64,000 nucleotides of DNA from Sphingopyxis sp. 113P3 (lineage in GTDB: Bacteria > Pseudomonadota > Alphaproteobacteria > Sphingomonadales > Sphingomonadaceae): NCBI RefSeq assembly GCF_001278035.1, contig NZ_CP009452.1, forward strand, positions 1,149,501-1,213,500, in the 5' to 3' direction. A program made the position numbers and the translations under genes. Every line of letters begins with the position of its first letter. The stretch's first letter is position 1. Positions 7,638-16,850 of the stretch are shown here, one piece after another. The notes under the pieces were generated by a model. That model saw only the letters and a list, made by a program, of their open reading frames with translations. It searched no databases and had not been told where the DNA came from.

Positions 7638-8624
7638 ATGGCCAGTGAGGCGAGCAGATCGGAAGCGCAAAGTCGCAGCGCGCGCATGCTCAGGACCGCG
7701 CTCGGGGCGGCGATCACCCAGTGGCTCGCCGACCCCGCGGTGATCGAGATCATGCTCAACCCCGACGGGCGGCTCTGGGTCGACCGGGCAGGGGAAGGGA
7801 TCAGCGATAGCGGCTGTCGGATGGGTGCCGCGGACGGCGAGCGCATCGTCCGCCTCGTTGCTCATCATGTGGGCGAGGAAGTTCACAGCGATCGGCCCCG
7901 CGTGTCCGCGGAGCTGCCCGAAGGCGGGGAGCGGTTCGAAGGTTTGCTCCCTCCGGTTGTGGCGGCACCGGTCTTCGCGATCCGCAAGCCCGCTGTCGCG
8001 GTCTTTTGCCTTGATGACTATGTCGGCGCGGGGATCCTCTCGGAGGGCGACGCCGAACTTCTCCGGTGCGCGGTCGCTGCGCGCGCAAATATCCTCGTCG
8101 CCGGCGGAACCGGGACCGGCAAGACAACGCTCGCAAACGCGCTGCTCGCCGAAATGGCGAAGAGTGCCGATCGCATCGTGCTGATCGAGGATATGCGCGA
8201 GCTCCAATGCGCGGCGCCCAATCTGGTCGCCATGCGCACGAAGGACGGCGTTGCCTCGCTCAGAGATCTTGTGCGCTCGTCGCTGCGCCTGCGCCCCGAC
8301 CGCATCCCGATCGGCGAGGTGCGCGGCGCCGAGGCGCTCGATCTCTTGAAGGCCTGGGGCACCGGACATCCAGGCGGGGTCGGCACGATCCACGCGGGAA
8401 GCGCGCTCGGTGCGCTGCGCCGGATGGAGCAACTCATCCAGGAGGCGGTGGTGGCCGTTCCGCGCGCGCTGCTTGCCGACACCATCGATCTTGTCGCCGT
8501 GCTCGTCCGCGTCGGCTGTTCACGCCGCCTCTCCGAGCTCGCGCGCGTCGACGGGTTCGACCCTTTGACGGGTGAATACCGCCTTACCCCACTCTCCACC
8601 CCTTGCGAAGGAATTCTCCAATGA
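7638..8624 (+). CDS. trbB: TrbB, VirB11-family conjugation ATPase
   Basis: A 328-residue secretion ATPase. Walker A is GGTGTGKT at residues 156-163. The Asp box and Walker B/His box follow in the usual order: [30 protein letters not shown] and [12 protein letters not shown]. These are hallmarks of P-type TrbB. It acts as a cytoplasmic hexamer at the base of the type IV secretion channel and powers pilus assembly and DNA transfer. It is the first gene of a ten-gene operon and overlaps trbC by ATGA. Confidence 0.93.
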   Translation: MASEASRSEAQSRSARMLRTALGAAITQWLADPAVIEIMLNPDGRLWVDRAGEGISDSGCRMGAADGERIVRLVAHHVGEEVHSDRPRVSAELPEGGERFEGLLPPVVAAPVFAIRKPAVAVFCLDDYVGAGILSEGDAELLRCAVAARANILVAGGTGTGKTTLANALLAEMAKSADRIVLIEDMRELQCAAPNLVAMRTKDGVASLRDLVRSSLRLRPDRIPIGEVRGAEALDLLKAWGTGHPGGVGTIHAGSALGALRRMEQLIQEAVVAVPRALLADTIDLVAVLVRVGCSRRLSELARVDGFDPLTGEYRLTPLSTPCEGILQ

Positions 8625-8968
8625 CAAAGTCGGTGACGCGCCGCCGGGTCGGGCGCTGGGCGTGCGGCCCGCTTTATCGCACATCCATCCTCGCTGCTTG
8701 GCTCTTCTACGCGGCACCTGCCTATGCCGGCGGTTCGTCGATGCCCTGGGAAGCGCCGCTCCAGTCGATTCTCGAAAGCATCGAGGGGCCTGTCGCAAAA
8801 ATCATCGCGGTGATCATCATCATCGTCACCGGGCTCAGTCTCGCTTTTGGCGACACCTCGGGCGGCTTCAGGCGCCTGATCCAGATCGTCTTCGGCCTCT
8901 CCATCGCCTTTGCCGCCTCGAGCTTCTTCCTCACCTTCTTTTCCTTTGGCGGCGGGGCGCTCGTTTGA
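8621..8968 (+). CDS. trbC: TrbC, VirB2-type pilin precursor
   Basis: A 115-residue protein starting at ATG 8621, which overlaps the trbB stop and is preceded by AAGGAA. It has a long leader ending PAYAGG, followed by two hydrophobic helices (AKIIAVIIIIVTGLSLAFG and LIQIVFGLSIAFAASSFFLT), the standard TrbC/VirB2 layout. After processing it would be the major conjugative pilus subunit. Confidence 0.88.
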   Translation: MTKSVTRRRVGRWACGPLYRTSILAAWLFYAAPAYAGGSSMPWEAPLQSILESIEGPVAKIIAVIIIIVTGLSLAFGDTSGGFRRLIQIVFGLSIAFAASSFFLTFFSFGGGALV

Positions 8969-9237
8969 TGGACCGCAACGAGAATGTCCCGGGCTTTTTC
9001 GCCCCGGTGCGCCGCTCGCTCGCCGAGCCCATCCTGCTCGGCGGTGCGCCGCGCAGCCTCGCGATCGTCAACGCCACGCTCGCCGGCGCGATCGGACTGG
9101 GTCTTCGGCTCTGGGTCGCCGGGATCGCGCTCTGGGCGATCGGCCACGCGCTCGCCGTGTGGGCAGCCCGGCGCGATCCCGCCTTCGTCGACGTCGCGCG
9201 GCGTCACCTCAAATATCCTGGATGGATGCGCCCATGA
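8968..9237 (+). CDS. trbD: TrbD, VirB3-like membrane protein
   Basis: An 89-residue protein whose ATG at 8968 overlaps the trbC stop (TGATG). The N-terminal PVRRSLAEPILLGGAPRS is typical of TrbD/VirB3, followed by two adjacent membrane segments. VirB3-type proteins sit in the inner membrane and work with the VirB4 ATPase, here the next gene. Confidence 0.88.
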   Translation: MDRNENVPGFFAPVRRSLAEPILLGGAPRSLAIVNATLAGAIGLGLRLWVAGIALWAIGHALAVWAARRDPAFVDVARRHLKYPGWMRP

Positions 9238-11681
9238 TGAATTTCTCCGAATATCGATCGAAATCCGCCTGCCTTGCAGACTTTCTCCCTTGGGCCTGCC
9301 TGGTGGCGGAGGGCGTGGTGCTGAACAAGGACGGGTCGTTCCAGCGATCCGCGCGCTTTCGCGGCCCGGACCTTGACAGCGCCACGCCTGCTGAAATGGT
9401 CGCGGTCACCGCGCGCCTCAATAGCGCGCTGCGGCGCCTCGGATCGGGCTGGGCGGTTTTCGTGGAAGCCCGGCGGCTCGCCGCGCAAAGCTATCCGATC
9501 TCGGACTTTCCCGATCCCGTCTCGCGCCTCGTCGATATCGAGCGTCGCGAGCAGTTTCGCGAGGAAGGCGCGCATTTCGAGAGTAGCTACTATCTGACCC
9601 TCGTCTGGCTGCCGCCCGCCGAGGAGCGTGCGCGCGCCGAAGCCTGGCTTTTTGAAGGCGGCGTGAAGAAGGGGGTCGACCCCTGGCAATGGCTCGTCGG
9701 CTTCATCGATCGCACCGAGCGGCTCCTGCATCTCGTCGAAGGGTTCATGCCCGAGGCGCGCTGGCTCGATGACGGGGAAACGCTGAGCTATCTCCACAGT
9801 ACGGTCTCAACGAAGGTGCAGCGCGTTCGCGTCCCCGAGACGCCCGCCTATCTTGATGCGCTTCTCGCAGACGAGCCGCTCGTCGGCGGGCTCGAACCGC
9901 GTCTTGGCGAGCATCATTTGCGTACGCTGACGATCACGGGCTTTCCGAGCGAAACCTTTCCCGGCCTGCTCGACGAGCTCAACCGGCTCGCCTTTGCCTA
10001 TCGCTGGTCAAGCCGCGCGATCATGCTCGACAAGACCGACGCGGCGCGGGTGCTCACTAAAATCCGCCGGCAGTGGTTCGCAAAACGCAAGTCCGTTGCC
10101 GCGATCCTCAAGGAGGTCATGACCAACGAGGCGTCGGTTCTCGTCGACAGCGATGCGGCAAACAAGGCGGCCGATGCGGACCTCGCGCTGCAGGAACTCG
10201 GCGCCGACAGCGCCGGCATCGCCTATGTCTCGGTGAGCGTGACGGTATGGGACCGGGATTCGGCACGGGCGGCGGAGAAGCTGCGCCTTGCCGAGAAGAC
10301 CATCCAGGCCCGCGATTTCACCTGCACGATTGAAGGCGTGAATGCGCTCGAGGCCTGGCTCGGGAGCCTGCCGGGACATGTTTATGCCAATGTCCGCCAG
10401 CCTCCCCTCTCGACCTTGAACCTTGCTCATCTGATCCCGCTTTCAGCGGTTTGGGCGGGTGCCGACCGCGACGAGCATCTTGGGGATGCACCCTTGCTAT
10501 ACGGCAAGACCGAAGGCTCGACGCCGTTCCGCTTCTCGCTGCACGTCGGCGACGTTGGCCATTGCCTCATCGTTGGTCCAACCGGATCGGGAAAATCGGT
10601 GCTGCTTGGCATCATGGCGCTGCAGTTCCGCCGGTACCGCGCGAGCCAGATCTTTGTCTTCGATTTCGGAGGCTCGATCCGCGCGGCCGCCCTGGCGATG
10701 GGCGGTGACTGGCAGGATCTCGGCGGCTCGCTCTTCAACGCCGAAGGCAGCGTTGCGCTGCAACCGCTTGCGCGCATCGACGAGGCGGCCGAGCGCGCCT
10801 GGGCAGCCGAATGGCTCGCCGCGCTACTCGCGGGCGAGGGGGTTTCCATCGACCTTGCGGCAAAGGAGCATCTCTGGTCGGCGCTTTGCTCGCTCGCCAC
10901 CGCGCCGAGGCCCGAGCGGACGCTGACGGGGCTTGCAGTGCTCCTTCAGTCGCAAATGCTCAAGCAGGCGCTCGCGCCCTATCTCGTCGGCGGTCCCTGG
11001 GGGCGACTGCTCGATGCCGAGGAAGAACGGCTCGGCGACGCGCGGGTCGAGGCGCTCGAGACCGAGGGGCTTGTCGGCACATCCTCCGCAGCCGCCGTGC
11101 TTTCCTATCTTTTTCACCGGATCGAGGGGCGTCTCGACGGCTCCCCGACGCTCATCATCATCGACGAGGGCTGGCTCGTCCTCGATAGCCCGGCCTTCAC
11201 CTCGCAGCTTCGCGCATGGCTGAAGACCCTGCGAAAGAAAAATGCGAGCGTGGTCTTTGCCACGCAGAGTCTCGCCGATATCGAAGGCTCGCATATTGCG
11301 CCGGCGATTGTCGAAAGCTGCCCGACGCGGATTTTCCTGCCAAATGATCGCGCGGCCGAACCGCAGATCGCACGCATCTATGAGCGCTTTGGTCTCAGCG
11401 ACCGCCAGATCGAGATATTGAGCCGGGCGACACCGAAGCGCGACTATTACTGCCAGTCGCGCCGCGGCAACCGTCTTTTCGAATTGGGTCTCGGCGATAT
11501 CGCGCTCGCCTTTGCCGCCGCTTCGTCCAAGGCCGATCAACTTCAGATCACCGAGCTGATCGAGGCCCACGGCCGCGCGCACTTTGCCGCGGCCTGGCTT
11601 CGCCACCGCCGCCTCGACTGGGCAGCCGAGCTCTTCTCTTCCGCTGGAACCGAAACGCCAATCGAAGGAGAAAGTCCGTGA
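9234..11681 (+). CDS. trbE: TrbE, VirB4-family conjugation ATPase
   Basis: An 815-residue protein from ATG 9234, overlapping the trbD stop. An N-terminal CagE/TrbE region precedes the ATPase half. Walker A is GPTGSGKS near residues 447-454 and Walker B is LIIIDEGWLVL near 640-650, followed by ATQSLADIEGS. The length fits TrbE. It energises substrate transfer and pilus biogenesis at the inner membrane. The start of trbJ overlaps its stop (GTGA). Confidence 0.93.
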   Translation: MMNFSEYRSKSACLADFLPWACLVAEGVVLNKDGSFQRSARFRGPDLDSATPAEMVAVTARLNSALRRLGSGWAVFVEARRLAAQSYPISDFPDPVSRLVDIERREQFREEGAHFESSYYLTLVWLPPAEERARAEAWLFEGGVKKGVDPWQWLVGFIDRTERLLHLVEGFMPEARWLDDGETLSYLHSTVSTKVQRVRVPETPAYLDALLADEPLVGGLEPRLGEHHLRTLTITGFPSETFPGLLDELNRLAFAYRWSSRAIMLDKTDAARVLTKIRRQWFAKRKSVAAILKEVMTNEASVLVDSDAANKAADADLALQELGADSAGIAYVSVSVTVWDRDSARAAEKLRLAEKTIQARDFTCTIEGVNALEAWLGSLPGHVYANVRQPPLSTLNLAHLIPLSAVWAGADRDEHLGDAPLLYGKTEGSTPFRFSLHVGDVGHCLIVGPTGSGKSVLLGIMALQFRRYRASQIFVFDFGGSIRAAALAMGGDWQDLGGSLFNAEGSVALQPLARIDEAAERAWAAEWLAALLAGEGVSIDLAAKEHLWSALCSLATAPRPERTLTGLAVLLQSQMLKQALAPYLVGGPWGRLLDAEEERLGDARVEALETEGLVGTSSAAAVLSYLFHRIEGRLDGSPTLIIIDEGWLVLDSPAFTSQLRAWLKTLRKKNASVVFATQSLADIEGSHIAPAIVESCPTRIFLPNDRAAEPQIARIYERFGLSDRQIEILSRATPKRDYYCQSRRGNRLFELGLGDIALAFAAASSKADQLQITELIEAHGRAHFAAAWLRHRRLDWAAELFSSAGTETPIEGESP

Positions 11682-12388
11682 AAAGAAAGATTTCAGGTGC
11701 CTTGTTCGCGTCATTTGTCGCAGGATCGGCGATCGCTCTCTTCCCGCACCCGGCATCGGCGCAGATCGGCGGCATCGTTCACGATCCCCGCAACTATGCG
11801 CAGAATATCCTGACTGCCGCCCGCACGCTCGAGCAGGTCAACAACCAGATCCGCATGCTGCAGAACCAGACGGTCTCGCTCCTTAACGAGGCGAAGAATC
11901 TCGCTTCGCTCCCGACCTCGACCTTGGCGGAGCTTGAGGGGCAGGTCGACCGGACGCGCGGGCTCCTCGGCGAGGCCGAGCGGATCGCTTATGACGTGAA
12001 GAATATCGAGACAGCTTTCGAGGGCCGGTACAAGAACTCGGCATTTGCCGCGCCGAACGCCGCGCTGGTCGCCAACGCCGAGGCGCGCTGGAAGGATAGC
12101 GTCGCCGCGTTCGAGGACGCGATGAAAGTGCAGGCGGGGATCGTCGGCAATCTCGGGGGAACCCGCGCGTCCCTTTCCGCGCTGGTCACCGCCAGCCAGT
12201 CGGCGAGCGGCGCGCTGCAGGCCGCGCAGGCTGGAAACCAGCTCCTCGCGCTTCAGTCCCAGCAGCTTGGCGATCTTGCCGCGGCGATTGCCGCTCAGGG
12301 CCGGGCGCAGGCGCTCGAGGCCGCGCGCAGTGCTGCTATCGAGGCCGAAGCCCGCGAACGATTTCGGCGCTTCCGCGGCAGGAATTGA
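11678..12388 (+). CDS. trbJ: TrbJ, VirB5-like periplasmic protein
   Basis: A 236-residue protein with a GTG start that overlaps the trbE stop and follows GGAG. A signal peptide ends at ASAQIGG. The mature protein begins with the TrbJ signature around DPRNYAQNILTAARTLEQ and is a long coiled-coil-like helical protein, as expected for VirB5-class minor pilus components. In RP4, trbJ is needed for mating-pair formation. Confidence 0.88.
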   Translation: MKRKISGALFASFVAGSAIALFPHPASAQIGGIVHDPRNYAQNILTAARTLEQVNNQIRMLQNQTVSLLNEAKNLASLPTSTLAELEGQVDRTRGLLGEAERIAYDVKNIETAFEGRYKNSAFAAPNAALVANAEARWKDSVAAFEDAMKVQAGIVGNLGGTRASLSALVTASQSASGALQAAQAGNQLLALQSQQLGDLAAAIAAQGRAQALEAARSAAIEAEARERFRRFRGRN

Positions 12389-12389
12389 C

Positions 12390-12575
12390 ATGCAGCGGCT
12401 GGAAGGGATCGGCGTGACCGTGCCCTGCAGTCGCGCCGGGCGCGTCGCCCCGGTCATCCGCGCTTGCGCATTCTTCAACACAACGCGGGCTTTGCCTGCA
12501 GGCGCAAGCCGTCCTCCGATGCCGCGGCGGGGAGGGGGTCTTCGCCTCCTGGACAGCGAGGATGAGGCACGATGA
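12390..12575 (+). CDS. Small ORF in the trbK position
   Basis: A possible 61-residue protein between trbJ and trbL, the place of trbK (entry exclusion) in RP4-type operons. Its stop overlaps the trbL start. The sequence begins MQRLEGIGVTVPCS and is Arg/Pro-rich, with no signal peptide or lipobox, so it does not look like classical TrbK lipoproteins. It may be a diverged exclusion protein, or simply an open stretch whose translation couples trbL. Confidence 0.35.
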   Translation: MQRLEGIGVTVPCSRAGRVAPVIRACAFFNTTRALPAGASRPPMPRRGGGLRLLDSEDEAR

Positions 12576-13858
12576 ACGACACCGGCGTCATCGATCAGTT
12601 CTTGAGCGTCTTTTCGACCTATATCGACAGCGGCTTCGGTCTCGTCGGGGGCGAGGTCGGCTTCCTCTCCTCGACGCTCATCGCGATCGACGTCACGCTC
12701 GCGGCGCTCTTCTGGGCGTGGGGTGCCGACGAGGACATCTTGCAGCGCCTCATCAAGAAGACACTCTATATCGGTGTTTTTGCCTATATTATCGGGAATT
12801 TCTCTGCGCTGTCGTCGATCCTGCTCGACAGCTTTGCAGGACTTGGGCTGAAGGCGAGCGGCGGGGCACTTGCTCTTGGCGACTTCATGCGGCCCGGCAT
12901 GATCGCAGCGACCGGTCTCGATGCCGGAGCGCCACTCCTCGATGCGACCGAGAATCTGATGGGGCCGGTCGGCTTCTTTTCCAATTTTGCCCAGATCGCC
13001 ATCCTGCTCGTCGCATGGGTGATCGTCGTGCTCGCCTTCTTCATTCTCGCGGTGCAGATCTTCGTCACGATCCTCGAGTTCAAGCTGGTGACGCTTGCCG
13101 GGTTCGTGCTGCTGCCCTTCGCCTTTTTTTCTCGCACGGCCTTCATGGCCGAACGCGTGCTGGGGCACGTCGTCTCCTCGGGCATCAAGCTCCTCGTGCT
13201 TGCGGTCATCACCGGCATCGGAACCACGCTTTTTCATCACTTCCTCGAGGCAGGGATCGGCGCTGAACCCGATATCGAGCAGGCGATGGCGATCGCGCTC
13301 GCGGCGCTCACTTTGCTCGGCCTTGGCATTTTCGGTCCGGGAATCGCAAACGGCATCGTTGCAGGCGGTCCGCAGCTTGGTGCCGGCGCGGCGGCGGGAA
13401 CGGCGGTGGCTGCGGGCGCTACGCTTGCCGCCGGCGCGGCCGGAGCGACACTGGTCGGGGGAGCGGCGGCGACCGCCCTCGGCCGCACGGCGCTTGGCGG
13501 CGCGCGCATGGCGGGCAGCGCCCGTGCGGCCTATGCACGCGGCGCCGCCGGGCGTGAAGGCGCAGCCGCGGTGAGCGGCGGCGCTGCCGGTGTGGCAGCT
13601 GCCGCTGCGCGCGGGACCGTAGCGCCGGTCCGCAAGGGCGCCGATCGGGTCCGGGCCAGCTATCAGGACGGACGCACAGGACGCGAAAGGGGCAGCTCCG
13701 CTTCGCCGGGCACGTCGCCGGAAGAGCAGCCCGCCTGGGCGAAGGCGCTCCGCCGCCGTCAGGCCGTGATGCAAGGCACGGCTGCCCTTGCTCACAGCAT
13801 CCGGTCGGGCGACGCCCATGGCGCCGGCGCCGCCCCCGATACCAGCGAAAAGGAGTGA
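12572..13858 (+). CDS. trbL: TrbL, VirB6-like polytopic membrane protein
   Basis: A 428-residue protein with several hydrophobic helices in its first 290 residues, including the conserved block FFILAVQIFVTILEFKLVTL and FVLLPFAFFSRTAFMAERV. A Gly/Ala-rich, then charged, hydrophilic C-terminal tail follows. This pattern identifies TrbL, the inner-membrane channel component. It is followed three bases later by trbF. Confidence 0.9.
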   Translation: MNDTGVIDQFLSVFSTYIDSGFGLVGGEVGFLSSTLIAIDVTLAALFWAWGADEDILQRLIKKTLYIGVFAYIIGNFSALSSILLDSFAGLGLKASGGALALGDFMRPGMIAATGLDAGAPLLDATENLMGPVGFFSNFAQIAILLVAWVIVVLAFFILAVQIFVTILEFKLVTLAGFVLLPFAFFSRTAFMAERVLGHVVSSGIKLLVLAVITGIGTTLFHHFLEAGIGAEPDIEQAMAIALAALTLLGLGIFGPGIANGIVAGGPQLGAGAAAGTAVAAGATLAAGAAGATLVGGAAATALGRTALGGARMAGSARAAYARGAAGREGAAAVSGGAAGVAAAAARGTVAPVRKGADRVRASYQDGRTGRERGSSASPGTSPEEQPAWAKALRRRQAVMQGTAALAHSIRSGDAHGAGAAPDTSEKE

Positions 13859-13861
13859 CGC

Positions 13862-14545
13862 ATGTTTCGACGACCTTCGGTCCGCTATGGACGCTCGCCC
13901 TTTCCCGTCACGCCCTACCAGCGCGCGGCGCAGGTCTGGGATGACAGGATCGGTTCCGCCCGCGTCCAGGCGAAGAACTGGCGTCTCGCCTTTTTCGGCT
14001 GTCTTGCCCTTGCGGGCGGCCTCGGCGCCGCACTCGTGTGGCAGTCGGCGCGCGGTACGATCACGCCCTGGGTTGTCGAGGTCGACAAGTTCGGCGAGGC
14101 GAGGGCGGTCGCGCCGGCCGAGGACGATTGGAACCCCTCCGATCCCCAGATCGCCTTTCACCTTGCGCGCTTCATCGAGCATGTGCGCTCGATCCCGGCC
14201 GATCCGGTGGTTCTGCGCAACGACTGGCTCGCTGCCTATGACTTTGCGCGTGATGGGGGCGCGCGGGCGCTCAATGATTATGCGCGGGATAGCGATCCCT
14301 TCGCCGAGATCGGGAAGGCCCAGGTCGCCGTCGATGTCTCGAGTGTCATTCGCGCATCGCGCGACAGCTTCCGCATCGCCTGGACAGAGCGGCGATATCA
14401 GGACGGCAGCCTCATCGAGCGTTCGCGCTGGTCCGCCATCCTCACCGTCCGCATCGAGCCGCCGCGCACGCCCGACGCGCTCCGCAAGAACCCGCTCGGG
14501 CTCTTCGTCACCGCTCTTTCATGGTCAAGGGAGCTCAGCCAATGA
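13862..14545 (+). CDS. trbF: TrbF, VirB8-like protein
   Basis: A 227-residue bitopic protein. A short cytoplasmic segment precedes a membrane helix (LAFFGCLALAGGLGAALVW), and a periplasmic VirB8/TrbF domain follows, including ITPWVVEVDKFGEA and WRIAWTER-like residues (FRIAWTERRY). It acts as a scaffold between the inner membrane complex and the TrbG/TrbI core. The stop overlaps trbG by ATGA. Confidence 0.9.
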   Translation: MFRRPSVRYGRSPFPVTPYQRAAQVWDDRIGSARVQAKNWRLAFFGCLALAGGLGAALVWQSARGTITPWVVEVDKFGEARAVAPAEDDWNPSDPQIAFHLARFIEHVRSIPADPVVLRNDWLAAYDFARDGGARALNDYARDSDPFAEIGKAQVAVDVSSVIRASRDSFRIAWTERRYQDGSLIERSRWSAILTVRIEPPRTPDALRKNPLGLFVTALSWSRELSQ

Positions 14546-15381
14546 CGACGCCTATTATCCTGATTGCCGCTGCAACGATGCTGCTCGCGCCCGTAGCTTC
14601 TGCCGAACCTGGCGACCCGCGCGCGCGCGTCGGCAAGGCCAATGCCGAGGCGAGGGTCGAGCCCGACGCGCACGCCTATCGCAACGCGATCCAACAATAT
14701 GCCTGGTCCGAGGGCGCGCTCTACCAGGTTTATGCAGCCCCGGGTCAGGTGACCGATATTGTCCTTGAAGCCGGGGAAGCGCTCGTGGGTCCAGGACCGG
14801 TTGCCGCCGGCGACACGGTGCGGTGGATCATCGGCGATACGGTGAGCGGCGCGGGTGCCTCGCGCCGCGTCCATCTCTTGGTAAAACCCACGCGATCCGA
14901 CATTTCCACCAATCTCGTCATCAACACCGACCGCCGGACCTATCATCTCGAATTGCGCGCGGCGCCAGCGACTTACATGGCGTCGGTGTCATGGACCTAT
15001 CCGGCGGACGAGCTGATCGCGCTCCACGCCGCGGCGTCCGAGAAAGAAAGGCAAGAACCGGTCGCGGCGGGCATTGACCCCGCCCGTCTCGATTTTCGCT
15101 ACCGGATTTCGGGCGACAAAGTGCCCTGGAGACCGCTGCGCGTCTTCGATGATGGCCGGCAGACATTCGTGGAATTTGCAGGCGGGATTGCGTCCCACGA
15201 AATGCCGCCGATCTTCCTCCTCAATGAAGGCGGCGAGGCCGAGCTCGTGAACTACCGCGTCAGCGGCCGCTATCTTGTCGTCGACCGGCTGTTCGATCGC
15301 GCGGTGCTTCGCCTCGGCGTGGGGAAAGCCGCCCGCGAGGTTCGCATTCGCCGCGAAAAGCCGCGTCGAGGTGGGCAGTGA
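14542..15381 (+). CDS. trbG: TrbG, VirB9-like core complex protein
   Basis: A 279-residue secreted protein. The start at ATG 14542 is chosen because it overlaps the trbF stop and directly begins a signal peptide ending in PVASA. The VirB9/CagX domain is visible from IYQVYAAP-like residues (LYQVYAAPGQVTDIVLE) to the C-terminal VDRLFDRAVLRLG. It forms the outer-membrane core ring with TrbI. Confidence 0.9.
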   Translation: MTTPIILIAAATMLLAPVASAEPGDPRARVGKANAEARVEPDAHAYRNAIQQYAWSEGALYQVYAAPGQVTDIVLEAGEALVGPGPVAAGDTVRWIIGDTVSGAGASRRVHLLVKPTRSDISTNLVINTDRRTYHLELRAAPATYMASVSWTYPADELIALHAAASEKERQEPVAAGIDPARLDFRYRISGDKVPWRPLRVFDDGRQTFVEFAGGIASHEMPPIFLLNEGGEAELVNYRVSGRYLVVDRLFDRAVLRLGVGKAAREVRIRREKPRRGGQ

Positions 15382-16583
15382 TCCCGCCTGAGGCACGGGC
15401 TTCTGCCGCGAGCGAGGTTGGAGCCCCTCCGCCTGGCCCGCCCCCGAACCGGGACAGCCTCCGGCTCAGCGCGGACCTTCCGAAAACGATGCGGCTCTCG
15501 CGAAAGGCGCTCGCGGTGCTCGGCGGGGCGACGGGACTCCTGATCGGCGGCGCGCTGATCTATGCCCTCGAGCCTGCGACCCCAACGCGCCGCGAAAATG
15601 TCTATCACGCCCAGACGCCGGGGCGGCCGGGGCCGCTCGCGGGAAGCCCCGCCGACTATGGCGCTTTGGGGGGCCTTGGTCCGCCGCGGCCCGCCGATCT
15701 TGGAAGTGCAGCGCTGCCCCTGGACGCCGATGGCAGGGCGGGATCCGAAGAGCAGGCTGCCCATCCAGCCCCGCCGCGCGAAACAGCGGCAGAAGACGAA
15801 GCGCGCGTGCGCGCCAGGAAGGAGCGCGAGGCGGCGCGCGCGAGCCGGCTGTTCCTTGAGGGGCGGTCAGCGTCCGCCGAGCTTGGCGTTTCGGAGCCGC
15901 GCCCAATGGACGAGGAGGAAGCCTCACGCCGCGATAGCAATGAGAGCGGATCGCGCGGCGCCTTCCTGGCGGAGCGGGCGGTCACGGCCGAGAGCCGTCA
16001 TCGGCTCCATGATCCGAGCTCAGCCAGGGTTCTCCAGGCAGGAAGTATCATTCCCGCAGCCCTGATTACCGCGGTCCACTCAGACCTTCCCGGCCAGGTG
16101 ACCGCGCAGGTGACGGAGAATGTCTACGACAGTCCGACCGGCGCGCTGCTTCTGATCCCGCAAGGCGCGCGGCTCATCGGCGAATATGCAAGCGAAGTGG
16201 CGGCGGGGCAAAGCCGCGTCTTGCTGGCGTGGGACCGATTGATCCTTCCCGGCGGGCGGTCACTCGAACTCGGGCGGCTTCCTGGGAGCGATGCAAGCGG
16301 CAAGGCAGGGATTGGCGACCGGACAGATTATCACTGGGGAGCGATGACGGGCGCCGCGCTCGTGTCGTCGCTGCTCGGGATCGGGGCCGAGCTTGGAAGC
16401 GATAGCGATGACCGGCTGCTGCGGGCGCTGCGCGAGGCCGGCCAGGATACGGTCCATCAAACGGGGCGGCGGCTTGTGGAAAGGCAGATATCCCGGCCCC
16501 CGACGGTGACCGTGCGTCCGGGGGCGGCGCTGCGTGTGCTCGTCACGCGCGATCTCATCTTTGAAACCGGTGCGGGGTCGTGA
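15378..16583 (+). CDS. trbI: TrbI, VirB10-like core complex protein
   Basis: A 401-residue protein with a GTG start overlapping the trbG stop. A cytoplasmic Pro-rich head, a single membrane helix (ALAVLGGATGLLIGGALIYAL) and a Pro/Arg/Glu-rich linker lead to a VirB10 beta-barrel domain (VLQAGSIIPAALITAVHSDL ... GAMTGAALVSSLLGIGAELG). It spans both membranes and transmits ATPase signals to the outer-membrane pore. It is the last recognisable trb gene before the ISAs1-family insertion. Confidence 0.9.
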   Translation: MIPPEARASAASEVGAPPPGPPPNRDSLRLSADLPKTMRLSRKALAVLGGATGLLIGGALIYALEPATPTRRENVYHAQTPGRPGPLAGSPADYGALGGLGPPRPADLGSAALPLDADGRAGSEEQAAHPAPPRETAAEDEARVRARKEREAARASRLFLEGRSASAELGVSEPRPMDEEEASRRDSNESGSRGAFLAERAVTAESRHRLHDPSSARVLQAGSIIPAALITAVHSDLPGQVTAQVTENVYDSPTGALLLIPQGARLIGEYASEVAAGQSRVLLAWDRLILPGGRSLELGRLPGSDASGKAGIGDRTDYHWGAMTGAALVSSLLGIGAELGSDSDDRLLRALREAGQDTVHQTGRRLVERQISRPPTVTVRPGAALRVLVTRDLIFETGAGS

Positions 16584-16850
16584 GAGCGCCCGGCGCTTGG
16601 CGCCGCGCCGGCCATGATGGCGCGGCCGGGGGAGAAGGAAGAAGCAGAGACGCGGCGCAGGGAGATCCGAACCGTTTGTCTAACGCCTTGCACGTCTCGT
16701 CAGGCGCGCGTTTTTGCGCGGTCCTTCGTCACCCCATTCAGGAAGTGATGATTTTTCATGCTGTTATGGGGGCGCGTCACTAACCCCGGTCCGCAGCAAT
16801 CCCCCTTCCTTTCGCAAAAATTCTGGGCAAGGCCCTGCCGGGCAGAGCGC

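Noticed and set aside
11711..14182. Very long open frame on the minus strand across trbJ-trbF
   Set aside because: It is opposite well-supported trb genes, is extremely rich in Arg, Gly and Asp, and has no recognisable domain; long antisense frames are expected in GC-rich DNA.
16580..16783. 67-codon frame overlapping the trbI stop
   Set aside because: The overlap is tempting, but the composition is Gly/Ala/Arg-biased, no similarity to the small proteins that follow trbI elsewhere is visible, and it runs into AT-rich non-coding sequence.
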